From: an uncultured Bacilli bacterium
GTDB taxonomy: Bacteria; Bacillota_I; Bacilli_A; RF39; UBA660
Direction: 5' to 3'
DNA: 34,903 nucleotides
Assembly: GCA_947626425.1 (NCBI GenBank)
Contig: CANQRX010000004.1
Coordinates: forward strand, 1-34,903
Shown here: piece by piece, positions 16,493-26,800 of the stretch
Layout: every line of letters starts with the position of its first letter
Position numbering within the stretch: position 1 is the stretch's first letter
Translations under genes and position numbers: made by a program
Notes under the pieces: model-generated
What the model was told of the DNA's origin: nothing
Seen by the model: only the letters and a program-made list of their open reading frames with translations
Database searches by the model: none

Positions 16493-18340
16493 ATGAATAA
16501 TGAAGAAAATAAAGAATACATGGATGTAGAAAATGAATTGGAAGAAATAGAAAAAAATGAGGAAATAGATGAAAAAACAGAAAAAAGATTAGTTTTTCAA
16601 GCTGATTGGCCTTCAATTATTTTACGATTAGCTATTATCTTATTTATTTGCTTTGTTATTATATTTATTGTTACTAAAATTCGTAAATATCGCGAAGAGT
16701 CTGACTTAAAAACAAATATGGAAACTGTTCGGGTCAGTGCTTATAATTATTTTAAAAAAGAAGAAAATCGTCCTTCCGAAATAACTGAAGAAGTTGTAGT
16801 ACCTTTGACAGAAATGATTGATGAAAAAATAATTGTGAATACAAAGGCTTTAAAAGAAGATGAATGTGATAATGATGATAGTTATGTCAGTATGTTAAAA
16901 ATGAGTGAAGAAAAATATGATTTAGATGTTCATTTAAATTGTAAAAAAGGCGAAGAAGCAAATACTTATGTTGTTAATTATGGAAAAAGTGGTTTTAATT
17001 CGGAAAATAAAAATGAGGATTCATCATCAACTTCTGATAATATGGCTAAGGTTCTTTACGAACAAAAAAGAAAGGTTAAAGAAGAAGACACTTATGTTTG
17101 TCCTGATGGTTACACTCTTGTTAATCACAAATGCTATAGTAATACGACGGTTTTAAGTGTTGAGGCAATCCCTAAAGAAACAAGTAGTAAAAGAGAAATT
17201 GCTGCTGATTATGTTCATGAACAAATTTTTTATGAAAATCAAGAACCAAAAATTGTTTCAAAATCGCAAGTTAGTTGTCAAAATGGTAAATTAGAAAATG
17301 GAAAATGTAAAGTGACAAAAGCTCCAAGTAATACTTATCAAGAAATTTATTCTTGTCCAAATGGGGGAACTTTAAACGGTGATAAATGTGTAACAAGTGC
17401 AACTCCTACCACTGTTGAGGCTCAATATAAATGTAGTTCAGGGACATTAGTCAATGATAAATGCCTCATTACTAAAAGTAGTAAAGAAACTTGTAAAACT
17501 GGAAAGTACGATTCTATTAAAAAAATGTGCTATACAACTTATGAAGCAACTACAACTTATAGTGAATGGGAGTTTGCTTACTATGTAACTTTTAGTAAAA
17601 AAACACCGCCGACTAATTCTAATACTGCTTTATATGTTAGATATGAAGAATTAGAAAATGGCACGGTAAAATATAAAAAATTTAAAAGAAATAAAATTTC
17701 TAATAATTGTAATTCTAATGATGTTTATCAAAATGGCAAATGTCGTCATTATAATAGTAATGATAAAAAATATACTTGTCCTGATGGTTATACTTTAACA
17801 AGTTCAAATGAGTGTACGAAGCAGGTAGCAGCCAAATTAGTTTCGCGAGCTAAATTAAGTTGTCCAAGTGGTTATAAATTATATGGAAACAGGTGTTTGT
17901 TAATTAAGGATGCTAAAAGTCAAAAAGTAACTAAAAAGACTTGTCCAACTGGTTATACTTTAACTTCTAATATTTGTGTAAAATATGAAAATTCAATAAT
18001 TAAAGAAAATGAAAAATCTTATACTTGTCCTTCTGGTTATGAATTAATGAATAAAAATAATAAAATGTATTGTACCAAAAAAAATGTAATTAAAGGTTAT
18101 TATTATTGTTCAGATGATTCTTATACATTAAATGGTAATAAATGTGTTAAAAATGATGATACCCAAAGTTATAGTTGTCCAAAAGGGTATAGTTTATCCG
18201 GCTCAATGTGTTATAAACATACAAAAGAAGAAGTGACTAAAGCTACCTTAATCAGAGGTGCGACAAATGAAGAATATACTTGGAGTGAAGAAAAAAAATT
18301 AGATGGCTGGATTTGGACGGGGCAAACGAAAGAAGCTTAA
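16493..18340 (+). CDS. Membrane-anchored Cys-rich repeat protein
   Basis: ATG 16493 after gtgggggat; TM WPSIILRLAIILFICFVIIFIV; about 12 repeats of the C-P-x-G-Y-x-L-x(3-4)-C type. Confidence 0.85.
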   Translation: MNNEENKEYMDVENELEEIEKNEEIDEKTEKRLVFQADWPSIILRLAIILFICFVIIFIVTKIRKYREESDLKTNMETVRVSAYNYFKKEENRPSEITEEVVVPLTEMIDEKIIVNTKALKEDECDNDDSYVSMLKMSEEKYDLDVHLNCKKGEEANTYVVNYGKSGFNSENKNEDSSSTSDNMAKVLYEQKRKVKEEDTYVCPDGYTLVNHKCYSNTTVLSVEAIPKETSSKREIAADYVHEQIFYENQEPKIVSKSQVSCQNGKLENGKCKVTKAPSNTYQEIYSCPNGGTLNGDKCVTSATPTTVEAQYKCSSGTLVNDKCLITKSSKETCKTGKYDSIKKMCYTTYEATTTYSEWEFAYYVTFSKKTPPTNSNTALYVRYEELENGTVKYKKFKRNKISNNCNSNDVYQNGKCRHYNSNDKKYTCPDGYTLTSSNECTKQVAAKLVSRAKLSCPSGYKLYGNRCLLIKDAKSQKVTKKTCPTGYTLTSNICVKYENSIIKENEKSYTCPSGYELMNKNNKMYCTKKNVIKGYYYCSDDSYTLNGNKCVKNDDTQSYSCPKGYSLSGSMCYKHTKEEVTKATLIRGATNEEYTWSEEKKLDGWIWTGQTKEA

Positions 18341-18396
18341 ATAAATAATTGAATAATTCAAAAAATTAATTATAATAATGACAAGGAAGTGTTATT

Positions 18397-18840
18397 ATGT
18401 CATGTTATGAAAAAATTAAAGATTTTAAAAAAAAATATCACGGAACAGTCGCGTGGCGTTTAAAAGAAAATGCCGAAGTTATTGAAAAGCATTTAAATCC
18501 TGGCGAAAAAATTTTATTTGCCTTTGCTGCTCAAAAAAATGATTCTTTTTTAGATTTTTTTACCACGGCGGCGGTAGCTTTAACAAACAAACGGATTTTG
18601 ATTGGGCAAAAAAGAGTATTGTTTGGCTATTCACTTAATTCAATTACTCCCGATTTATTTAATGATATGCAAATTTTTCAAGGCCTTTTTTGGGGAAAAT
18701 TAACAATTGATACAGTTAAAGAAACCGTTGTTTTAACTAATCTTTCCAAAAAATCTTTAATTGAAATTGAAACTGTTATTTCAGAATTTATGATGGAAGA
18801 AAAGAAAAAATATGGAACTAATAATCGCGTTACAAATTAA
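18397..18840 (+). CDS. Bacterial PH-domain-like protein
   Basis: LNPGEKILFAFAAQ...AVALTNKRILIGQKRVLFG...SLNSITPDL pattern. Confidence 0.6.
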   Translation: MSCYEKIKDFKKKYHGTVAWRLKENAEVIEKHLNPGEKILFAFAAQKNDSFLDFFTTAAVALTNKRILIGQKRVLFGYSLNSITPDLFNDMQIFQGLFWGKLTIDTVKETVVLTNLSKKSLIEIETVISEFMMEEKKKYGTNNRVTN

Positions 18841-18892
18841 ATAAATGGAACCTGTTTTTTAAAAATGAATAATTTATACTAGGAGTGATAGT

Positions 18893-19342
18893 ATGTATGA
18901 TTATTATATTTTAGAAAAAGGGGAAACTTTAACTGACATTTGTAAGCAATTAAATTTAGATAAAAATTATATAATGGAAATTAATTCAATAAGCGATGAA
19001 AATGATTTAAGAGAGGGAAGTGAACTTAGAGTTCCAGCTTTGGATACAACATATTTTAACACTTATACAATTGAAAAAGGGGACAATTTATATGCGATTG
19101 CAAGAAAATATAACATTAATCCAGAATTGCTTGCGAGTATGAATGGTTTGTCAATGAACGATTATATTTATCCTAATCAAGAACTACTAATTCCTAAAAG
19201 TGGTTATAGTTATTATATAACTAAAAATGGTGATACTCTAAATACGGCAGCAACTATGTTTAAAACTTCCATTCCCGAAATGTTAAGAGATAATAACGTG
19301 GTTTATTTGTCAGAAGGACAAATTTTAGTTCATAAAAATTAA
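18893..19342 (+). CDS. LysM-repeat protein (three LysM units)
   Basis: YYILEKGETLTDICKQLNL; YTIEKGDNLYAIARKYNINPELLASMNGL; YYITKNGDTLNTAATMF. Confidence 0.88.
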   Translation: MYDYYILEKGETLTDICKQLNLDKNYIMEINSISDENDLREGSELRVPALDTTYFNTYTIEKGDNLYAIARKYNINPELLASMNGLSMNDYIYPNQELLIPKSGYSYYITKNGDTLNTAATMFKTSIPEMLRDNNVVYLSEGQILVHKN

Positions 19343-19490
19343 AAATTGTTTCCAAAAGAAGCTTTAATTAAATTGTTACATTTATTTTCGAGGCATTGAT
19401 TTAAATGTCTTTTTGTTTGAAAAAAAACAGTGATTTAGGAATGTCAAAATATTGATAAATTTGAAATAATCGAACAATAGTTTTTCAAAA

Positions 19491-19564
19491 AATGTGATTT
19501 TAACATTATTATTTCTTTCTAAAAATGTGATTTTTCATATTGCTTTTCTTTCTAAAAATGTGAT
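19491..19564 (+). repeat. Three AATGTGAT iterons at 33-bp periodicity upstream of the DUF4143 ATPase
   Basis: AATGTGAT at 19491, 19524 and 19557; flanking TTTCTTTCTAAA precedes the last two copies. Confidence 0.65.
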
Positions 19565-19588
19565 AAGATTATTTTGAAGAGTGATAAC

Positions 19589-20938
19589 ATGGCTGAATTA
19601 AAGCGAAAAATTGATAATTTTTTAATTGAATGGAAAAATTCAAAAGATAGAAAACCATTAATTATTAAAGGGGCAAGACAAATTGGGAAAACTACTTCAG
19701 TAGAAAAGTTTGGTAATGAAAATTATACATCTTTTATTGAAATAAACTATGTTTCTATGCCCCAATTTATTCAAATATTTCAAGATGGTTATACAACAGA
19801 TAAAGTTATTAAAAATATGAGCTTGCTAAATAGTGATTTCAAGTTTATACCTGGTGAAACTTTAATATTTTTTGATGAAATGCAAGAAAATCCTGATACT
19901 GCCACCTCTTTAAAGTTTTTTCATAAAGATGGCAGATTTGATGTTATCTGTTCTGGTTCTTTAATGGGAATTAACTATAATCAAATACATTCTAATAGTG
20001 TTGGTAATAAAGAAGATTATACAATGAGGTCACTAGATTTTGAAGAATTTTTATGGGCTAAAGGATACAGTAATGAACAAATTGAAGATTTATATACACA
20101 TATGAAAGAAGTTAAACCTTTAACAAATACTCAATATGATGTTATGATGAGTAATTTTAAAGATTATTTAATAACTGGGGGAATGCCTGAAATCGTAAGT
20201 ACATTTATAGATAATAAAAATTTTAGTGGTATTTTAGCTTCTCAACAAAAATTATTAAATGATTATGAAGAAGATATTACTAAATATGCTGGTGGTCTTG
20301 ATAAATCCAAAATATTGGTTGCTTACAAAAAAATTAAAATATTTCTTGGAAATGATAATAAAAAATTTCAAATTACTAAACTTAAAGATGGAGCTCGAAG
20401 CAGGGAATACATTGGTGTTATAGAGTGGTTAGATAGGTCTGGCATAATCAATATAAGTTATTCTTTGGACCACTTAGAATTGCCATTAAAGGCAAATTAT
20501 AATCCTCGCAATTACCGACTATATTTTGGAGATACAGGACTATTAATAGGTTCACTTGATGAAGAATCTCAAAAGGATTTAAGAAATAATCAAAATTTTG
20601 GAACATATAAAGGGGCTTTATACGAAAATATAGTTGCTGAAATGCTTACTAAAGCTGGGTTTGATTTATTTTTTTATCGCGATGAACAAAATAAAATTGA
20701 AATGGATTTTATAATTAGAGATGAACAAAATATAATTCCTGTAGAAGTTAAAGCTTCAGATAATGCTACTTATTCACTAAATAAATTAATAGATGAAAAA
20801 CAATATCAAAATGTTAAGTATGGTATAAAATTATGTAATAAAAATATAGGCTTCAATGGTAAATTTTATACATTCCCATATTTTATGACATTTTTTTTAA
20901 AAAGATTTTTAAATGAAAAAGATACTACTCAAAAATAA
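19589..20938 (+). CDS. AAA ATPase with DUF4143-type C-terminal domain
   Basis: Walker A KGARQIGKTTS; LIFFDEMQ; VICSGSLMGI; FYRDEQNKIEMDFIIRDEQNIIPVEVKA. Likely ATG at 19589. Confidence 0.85.
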   Translation: MAELKRKIDNFLIEWKNSKDRKPLIIKGARQIGKTTSVEKFGNENYTSFIEINYVSMPQFIQIFQDGYTTDKVIKNMSLLNSDFKFIPGETLIFFDEMQENPDTATSLKFFHKDGRFDVICSGSLMGINYNQIHSNSVGNKEDYTMRSLDFEEFLWAKGYSNEQIEDLYTHMKEVKPLTNTQYDVMMSNFKDYLITGGMPEIVSTFIDNKNFSGILASQQKLLNDYEEDITKYAGGLDKSKILVAYKKIKIFLGNDNKKFQITKLKDGARSREYIGVIEWLDRSGIINISYSLDHLELPLKANYNPRNYRLYFGDTGLLIGSLDEESQKDLRNNQNFGTYKGALYENIVAEMLTKAGFDLFFYRDEQNKIEMDFIIRDEQNIIPVEVKASDNATYSLNKLIDEKQYQNVKYGIKLCNKNIGFNGKFYTFPYFMTFFLKRFLNEKDTTQK

Positions 20939-20943
20939 ATTAT

Positions 20944-20967
20944 TCTAGGGTTATCCTAGATTTTTTG
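20944..20967 (+). terminator. Rho-independent terminator
   Basis: CTAGG-GTTAT-CCTAG-A-TTTTTT. Confidence 0.8.
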
Positions 20968-21029
20968 GTGGTGAAATTTGATATTATTCTTAATAAATGG
21001 TATACTAATAATGCTTATCGAGGTGATTT

Positions 21030-21773
21030 ATGAAAACCGACAAAAAACAATATGCAATTATTGTTAAAAATGTTACAAAAACTTTTAAAATTTATTATGA
21101 TAAAGCTAAAACTTTAAAAGAACGATTAGTTTTTTGGAATCGTAGTAAGCCAGAAATATTTACTGCCTTAAAAAATATTAATATCAAAATTGAAAAGGGC
21201 GAGACTGTTGGGTTAGTTGGGGTTAATGGTTCTGGAAAATCAACTCTTTTAAAACTAATGACAAAAATTATTTATCCTAATAAAGGTAGTATTATAACAA
21301 ATGGTAAACTTACTAGCCTTTTGGAATTAGGAGCTGGTTTTCACAATGATTTTACTGGCCGCGAAAACATTTATTTTAATGCTGCTATTTTTGGTTTAAC
21401 GAAAAAAGAAATCGACAAACGAATTGAGGAAATTATTAATTTTTCTGAGTTAGGGGAATTTATTGATAATCCTGTTCGAACTTATTCATCAGGAATGTAT
21501 ATGCGTTTAGCTTTTTCAATTGCCATTAATGTTGATGCTCAGATTCTTTTAATCGATGAAATTTTGGCAGTAGGAGATCAACATTTTCAAGAAAAGTGTT
21601 TTCATAAACTAGAAGAGTTAAAACATAGTGATAAAACAATTGTTATAGTTAGTCATGACTTAGGCAATATTGAAAGGCTTTGTACACGGGCTATTTGGAT
21701 AAATAATGGCATAGTTGAAAGTGATGGTAAACCAAGTGAAGTAATAGCCCAATATTTAAAGAAATGTGGGTGA
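21030..21773 (+). CDS. Polysaccharide/teichoic-acid type ABC exporter ATPase
   Basis: GVNGSGKSTLLK, YSSGMYMRLAFSIAINVDAQILLIDEILAVGDQHFQEKC. Confidence 0.93.
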   Translation: MKTDKKQYAIIVKNVTKTFKIYYDKAKTLKERLVFWNRSKPEIFTALKNINIKIEKGETVGLVGVNGSGKSTLLKLMTKIIYPNKGSIITNGKLTSLLELGAGFHNDFTGRENIYFNAAIFGLTKKEIDKRIEEIINFSELGEFIDNPVRTYSSGMYMRLAFSIAINVDAQILLIDEILAVGDQHFQEKCFHKLEELKHSDKTIVIVSHDLGNIERLCTRAIWINNGIVESDGKPSEVIAQYLKKCG

Positions 21774-22552
21774 TGAAAATGAATATTTTTAAAAACCTTT
21801 ATCAGTATCGTGAATTATTAAAAACCAATGTTCAAAAAGAAATAAGAGGTAAATATAAAGGCTCTTTTTTAGGAATTCTTTGGTCATTTTTAAATCCTTT
21901 ATTAATGGTATTAGTTTATGCCTTAGTTTTTCCTTATATTATGCGAGTAGAAATCGACAATTATTTAATTTTTTTAATTGTTGGTATAATCCCTTGGAAC
22001 TTTTTTACAACGGTTATAACTACGGGTTGTAATTGTGTTTGGCTAAATGGGGGAATTATCAAGAAAGTTTATTTTCCACGCGAAATTTTACCAATCAGTG
22101 TTATTCTGGCCGGTCTTGTTAATTTCTTTATTTCTTGTCTTATTATTTTAATTTTTTTACTTTTCAGTGGCCTAGGTTTTAGTATTCAACTTATATGGTT
22201 ACCGTTAATTGCCTTTATTCAATCCCTATTAAGTCTAGGTTTATTATTTATTTTAAGTGCAATAAATGTTTATGTTCGGGATGTTGAATACATCGTAAGT
22301 TTTGTTTTGAATTTGCTTTTTTATGGCACCCCAATTTTATATACAGCAACGCTTTTTCCCGAAAAAATCAGATGGATTTTATATTTGAATCCCGTTGCCC
22401 ATTTAATCGATGCCTATCGAAGCATCTTTTACAGCCAAACTATGCCTAATATCCAGTCTTTATGTTATGTCGGACTTATAGCGATTGGCATTTTAATAAT
22501 TGGTTATTTTATTTTTGAAAAATTAGAAAAAGGATTTGCAGAGGAGTTATAA
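21764..22552 (+). CDS. Polysaccharide ABC exporter permease
   Basis: ABC-2 family: REIRGKYKGSFLGILWSFLNPLLMVLVYALVF; overlaps the ATPase gene. Initiation probably at 21776 or 21782. Confidence 0.9.
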   Translation: MWVMKMNIFKNLYQYRELLKTNVQKEIRGKYKGSFLGILWSFLNPLLMVLVYALVFPYIMRVEIDNYLIFLIVGIIPWNFFTTVITTGCNCVWLNGGIIKKVYFPREILPISVILAGLVNFFISCLIILIFLLFSGLGFSIQLIWLPLIAFIQSLLSLGLLFILSAINVYVRDVEYIVSFVLNLLFYGTPILYTATLFPEKIRWILYLNPVAHLIDAYRSIFYSQTMPNIQSLCYVGLIAIGILIIGYFIFEKLEKGFAEEL

Positions 22553-22554
22553 AT

Positions 22555-24717
22555 ATGATGGAAGTAATGACAATTGAAAAAAAAGAAATATCAGGAGTAA
22601 AAAATCCTAAACTTTTTATTGAAGGCCAAGTCAAAAACAAAGACTTTACGATTGAAGTTTTGGCAGACGGCGAACCTATTGAATACCAACTTGAATATTT
22701 TAATAACAATCATTTTGCTTTAACTGTTTTTTTAACTAGAAACATGAAAGACATTCAAGGAATTGTTAAAGTAGGTGAGGAAGAAAAACTTGTATTTGAT
22801 ATAAAAAATACAAGTTTTAAACGGATACAAAACAAAATAAAATCTCTTTTATTTAAACCATATCAAACGGTTAATGTAATCTTTGTTACTTTAAAAAGAG
22901 GAATTGGCTATTTATGGAAGGAATATCATTTTTTGGTGCCTCCATCTTTATGGAAAAAATTTATCAAAGAATTTTTTGAGCGAATTAAAGTTAAAGACTT
23001 AAACCTTTATTACAATCCTTTTAATGTTATTGATTATAATAAATGGTTAAAAGAAAATGAGGAGTTTAATGAAGATGTCGAACTTAAATATCAACCTTTA
23101 ATCTCTCTTTTAATTCCGGTTTATAATATTGGTAAAACTTATTTAGAAGAATGTTTAGAATCAATTTTAAATCAAACTTATCAAAATTTTGAAATTATTT
23201 TAGTTGATGATTGTTCGACTAACGAAGAAACATTAGAAACTTTAAAAAAATATGAACAAAATGCAAAAATAACCGTTAAATATCGGAAAGAAAATGGCCA
23301 TATTTCGCGGGCTACAAATGATGCTTTAAAATTAGCTAAGGGTGAGTTTGTAGGTTTAATTGATAATGATGATGTAATAAGTTCTCATGCTCTTTATGAA
23401 GTTGTTAAAGTTTTAAATGAAGATAAAACTTGGGATTTAATTTATAGTGATGAAGATAAATTGAATTTAGATGGTTTAAGATGTGATCCGAATTTTAAAT
23501 CTGATTTTGCCCCTGATACTTTATTAAGTAGTAATTACATTTGTCATTTTACAGTTTTAAGAAAATCCATAATGGATGAAATTAAAGGATTTCGCGTTGG
23601 CTATGAAGGAGCCCAAGATTATGATTTATTTTTAAGATTTACGGAAAAAACAAACCGAATAAAACATATTCCGAAAATTTTATATCACTGGCGAATGGTT
23701 CCGGGTTCAACATCAATGGTTATTGATAATAAAAACTATGCTTTAGAACGAGGCCAAAAGGCTTTAGAAGATGCCTTAAAACGGCGGAAAATTAAAGGTC
23801 AAGTTCATATTCATCCGAATTGTCCTTACTATTATATCGAGTATGATATTGAACCAAAGCCTCTTGTTTCAATTATTATTCCTACTAAAGATTATGCTGA
23901 TATAACCGAAGAATGTTTAAATACCATTTATGAAAAAACAACTTATCCAAACTTTGAAATAATTTTAGTTAATAACAATAGTCAAGAAAAAAAGACCTTT
24001 GCTTTATTTGCAAAGTTTGCCAAAGAACATTCTAATTTTCAAGTCGTTGATGCGAATTTTGAATTTAATTATTCCAAAATAAATAATATGGCTGTTAAAA
24101 AAAGTAAAGGTGATTACTTGCTTTTATTAAACAATGATATAAAAGTTATTACTCCTAATTGGTTGGAAATTATGCTTGGTTATGCCATGCAAAGTCACAT
24201 CGGAGCTGTTGGAGCCAAATTGATTTATCCAGATGAAACAATTCAGCATGGAGGTGTGATTGTTGGCTTAGGTGGGGTCGCAGGCCATGCTTATGTTGAT
24301 GTCCCAAGAAATGCCAATGTTTGGGGAGGAAAGTTATCTGTTCCTACGAACTATTCAGCTGTCACGGCGGCTTGTTTAATGATTAAAAAAACAAAATATA
24401 AAGAAGTAAAAGGGTTGGAAGAAGACTTAAAAGTAGCTTTTAATGATGTTGACTTTAATTTAAAACTTTGTAAAAAAGGATATTACAACGTATTTTTACC
24501 TCAAGTGGAGTTGTATCATTATGAATCAAAATCCCGGGGCTTAGATAACACCACAGAAAAATACAAACGCTTTGTTACTGAGGTAGAGTATATGACTAAA
24601 AAATGGGGCAAAACCTTAGAAAATGATCCATTCTACAATAAAAATTACAGTTTACGAAAGAGCTACATGCTTGATAAGAAAAAAAGGAAAGAGGAAAATG
24701 ATGAAAATAAAAAATAA
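22555..24717 (+). CDS. Two-domain GT2 glycosyltransferase
   Basis: Two GT-A domains: LISLLIPVYNIGKTYLEECLESILNQTY and VSIIIPTKDYADITEECLNTIYEKT. Confidence 0.9.
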   Translation: MMEVMTIEKKEISGVKNPKLFIEGQVKNKDFTIEVLADGEPIEYQLEYFNNNHFALTVFLTRNMKDIQGIVKVGEEEKLVFDIKNTSFKRIQNKIKSLLFKPYQTVNVIFVTLKRGIGYLWKEYHFLVPPSLWKKFIKEFFERIKVKDLNLYYNPFNVIDYNKWLKENEEFNEDVELKYQPLISLLIPVYNIGKTYLEECLESILNQTYQNFEIILVDDCSTNEETLETLKKYEQNAKITVKYRKENGHISRATNDALKLAKGEFVGLIDNDDVISSHALYEVVKVLNEDKTWDLIYSDEDKLNLDGLRCDPNFKSDFAPDTLLSSNYICHFTVLRKSIMDEIKGFRVGYEGAQDYDLFLRFTEKTNRIKHIPKILYHWRMVPGSTSMVIDNKNYALERGQKALEDALKRRKIKGQVHIHPNCPYYYIEYDIEPKPLVSIIIPTKDYADITEECLNTIYEKTTYPNFEIILVNNNSQEKKTFALFAKFAKEHSNFQVVDANFEFNYSKINNMAVKKSKGDYLLLLNNDIKVITPNWLEIMLGYAMQSHIGAVGAKLIYPDETIQHGGVIVGLGGVAGHAYVDVPRNANVWGGKLSVPTNYSAVTAACLMIKKTKYKEVKGLEEDLKVAFNDVDFNLKLCKKGYYNVFLPQVELYHYESKSRGLDNTTEKYKRFVTEVEYMTKKWGKTLENDPFYNKNYSLRKSYMLDKKKRKEENDENKK

Positions 24718-26800
24718 GTACCTTAACGTTTTTTTACTTTTACTTTCTTTAGTTTTTAGTTTTGGCCTAACAATTCAAATTGTTAATAATCAATTAACCT
24801 TAACTAATTTTCGTTTTGATTTTTGGTTGTTTATTTTATTAACAATTTTGAGTTTTTTTCTCGTTGCTCATTTGCTTTTTCCTCTTAAAAAATTATATGA
24901 ATTTTTGGATGCCAAACGATTTTTAATAGCTTTAATAATTTTTATAATTTTGGTATTAGGAAAATTTCATGGCAGTTCTTATGGAATGTGGGATGCTTAT
25001 ATCGAACCTAATAATCCAGTTAGTAGTTTAACACCTTTAATTGGCGAGCCTCGGTCAATCCGAAGTGACGAATGGCTTGTTAATTCTTCTTATGTCCAGT
25101 CTCAAATCGAAACCGGATTTCACTATTTTAATCCGGTGATGCGACATATAGATACCGATGTTTTCGCGACCGTTCCTGCTCCTTTAAATAGTATTTTAGT
25201 AATTACAAAACCCTTTTTAATCGGTTACTTACTATTCGGACGCGATTATGGGATGGCCTTTTATTGGTGGGGAAGATTAATCGTTTTATTTTTAGTTACT
25301 TATGAATTATTCAAAATTTTAAAAAAAGATAAATTGCCTTCTTTATTAGGAGCCATTTTAGTAACTTTTTCACCCGCCATTTTTTGGTGGTATTCCCAGT
25401 ATTTAGTGGAACAGTTAATTGGGGGTAGTCTTGCTATCATTATGTTTTATCATTTTTTAAGAGCTAATAAATGGCAAAAGGGCCTTTATGCTTTATTAAT
25501 CGGTTTAGGATTTTCGATTTTTCTTTTTACCCTTTATCCGGCATGGTTAGTTCCTTTAGGCTTTTTTTACTTAATTTTAGCAATCTATCTTTTGTACGAT
25601 TATTACCGAAGTCAAAAATTTCATCTTCGGGATTTATTACCTTTAACAATTACGATAGTTTTTGTTTTAATTTTGTTAATTGTCTTTTTTCACAATAGTT
25701 ATGATACTTATAAAATTTTAATGAATACCGTTTATCCAGGACAAAGATTATCAGTCTTAGGAACAGGAATAAAATTATTATTTTATTATCCCGCGACCAT
25801 TTTATTTCCATACCTTAAGATGGCTAACCCTTGTGAATGTTCGACCTTTTATTCACTGTTTCCCCTAAGTTTAATTTTAGCTATCTATGTTTTATTTAAG
25901 GAACGAAAAAATTTAAAAAATAATCTCTTACTTTTTAGTTTAACTATTTTAAGTTGCATCTATACTTTGTTGACTATTTTTAAAATTCCGGTTTTTTTAG
26001 CCAAAATGACAATGCTATCAAATGTAACAGGGGAACGGTTAAGTTTAATTTTATCGATGATTTGTATTTATTTATTAATTCTTAGTTTTGATAAAATAAA
26101 TCTAAAAACTAAAACGGAAAAATGGTTAATGATAGGAATTGGCCTTCTTTTGGGAATTTTCGTCCTTTACCAAGCCTATAAAACAATACCTGATAATTAT
26201 TTAACAATTAAAACAACTATTTTATGCGGGCTACCTTTATTAATCATCATTGTTGGTCTTGTTTATCAATCAGCCTTTTCAAAAGTAATCTTATACGGAA
26301 TGCTTATAGGTGTAAGCTTTTTAGCAACAGTTTATGTTAATCCTTTAATGAAAGGATTTTCAGGAATTTATGAAAAACCACTTTCGAAAGAATTAAGAAA
26401 ATATCAAAACGAAGATGCAACATGGATTTCCTTAGATTCGTTTGTTATTCCTAACTATTTAGGCATGCATGGTTTAAAAGTTATCAATGCGACCAATGTT
26501 TATCCTAATTTAGAATTATGGAGCAAGCTAGATCCTCAAGAAGAAAATAAAGAAATTTATAATCGTTATGCTCATATAACTGTTGTTTTAAATAAAGATG
26601 AAACTTCGTTTACATATCTTGGTCCCGACCAATTTAGAGTTAATTTAAATCCCGTGGATGTTTGTACTCTTAAGGTTGATTATTTAAGTAGTTTAAACGA
26701 TATTACCAGTTTTAATCAAAAAAATGTTAACTTCCAATTAATCTATAAAAATGATAATATAAACTTATATAAAGTTAACTGTTTAGGAGGTCAAGGATGA
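24698..26800 (+). CDS. Large polytopic membrane protein of the glycan locus
   Basis: Multiple TM helices; likely start ATG 24698 (MMKIKNKYLNVFLL) after an AGGAAAGAGG SD. Confidence 0.75.
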   Translation: MMKIKNKYLNVFLLLLSLVFSFGLTIQIVNNQLTLTNFRFDFWLFILLTILSFFLVAHLLFPLKKLYEFLDAKRFLIALIIFIILVLGKFHGSSYGMWDAYIEPNNPVSSLTPLIGEPRSIRSDEWLVNSSYVQSQIETGFHYFNPVMRHIDTDVFATVPAPLNSILVITKPFLIGYLLFGRDYGMAFYWWGRLIVLFLVTYELFKILKKDKLPSLLGAILVTFSPAIFWWYSQYLVEQLIGGSLAIIMFYHFLRANKWQKGLYALLIGLGFSIFLFTLYPAWLVPLGFFYLILAIYLLYDYYRSQKFHLRDLLPLTITIVFVLILLIVFFHNSYDTYKILMNTVYPGQRLSVLGTGIKLLFYYPATILFPYLKMANPCECSTFYSLFPLSLILAIYVLFKERKNLKNNLLLFSLTILSCIYTLLTIFKIPVFLAKMTMLSNVTGERLSLILSMICIYLLILSFDKINLKTKTEKWLMIGIGLLLGIFVLYQAYKTIPDNYLTIKTTILCGLPLLIIIVGLVYQSAFSKVILYGMLIGVSFLATVYVNPLMKGFSGIYEKPLSKELRKYQNEDATWISLDSFVIPNYLGMHGLKVINATNVYPNLELWSKLDPQEENKEIYNRYAHITVVLNKDETSFTYLGPDQFRVNLNPVDVCTLKVDYLSSLNDITSFNQKNVNFQLIYKNDNINLYKVNCLGGQG

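Noticed and set aside
24623-24697. Upstream extension of ORF 24623-26800
   Set aside because: Overlaps the glycosyltransferase gene; SD-preceded ATG at 24698 is a better start.
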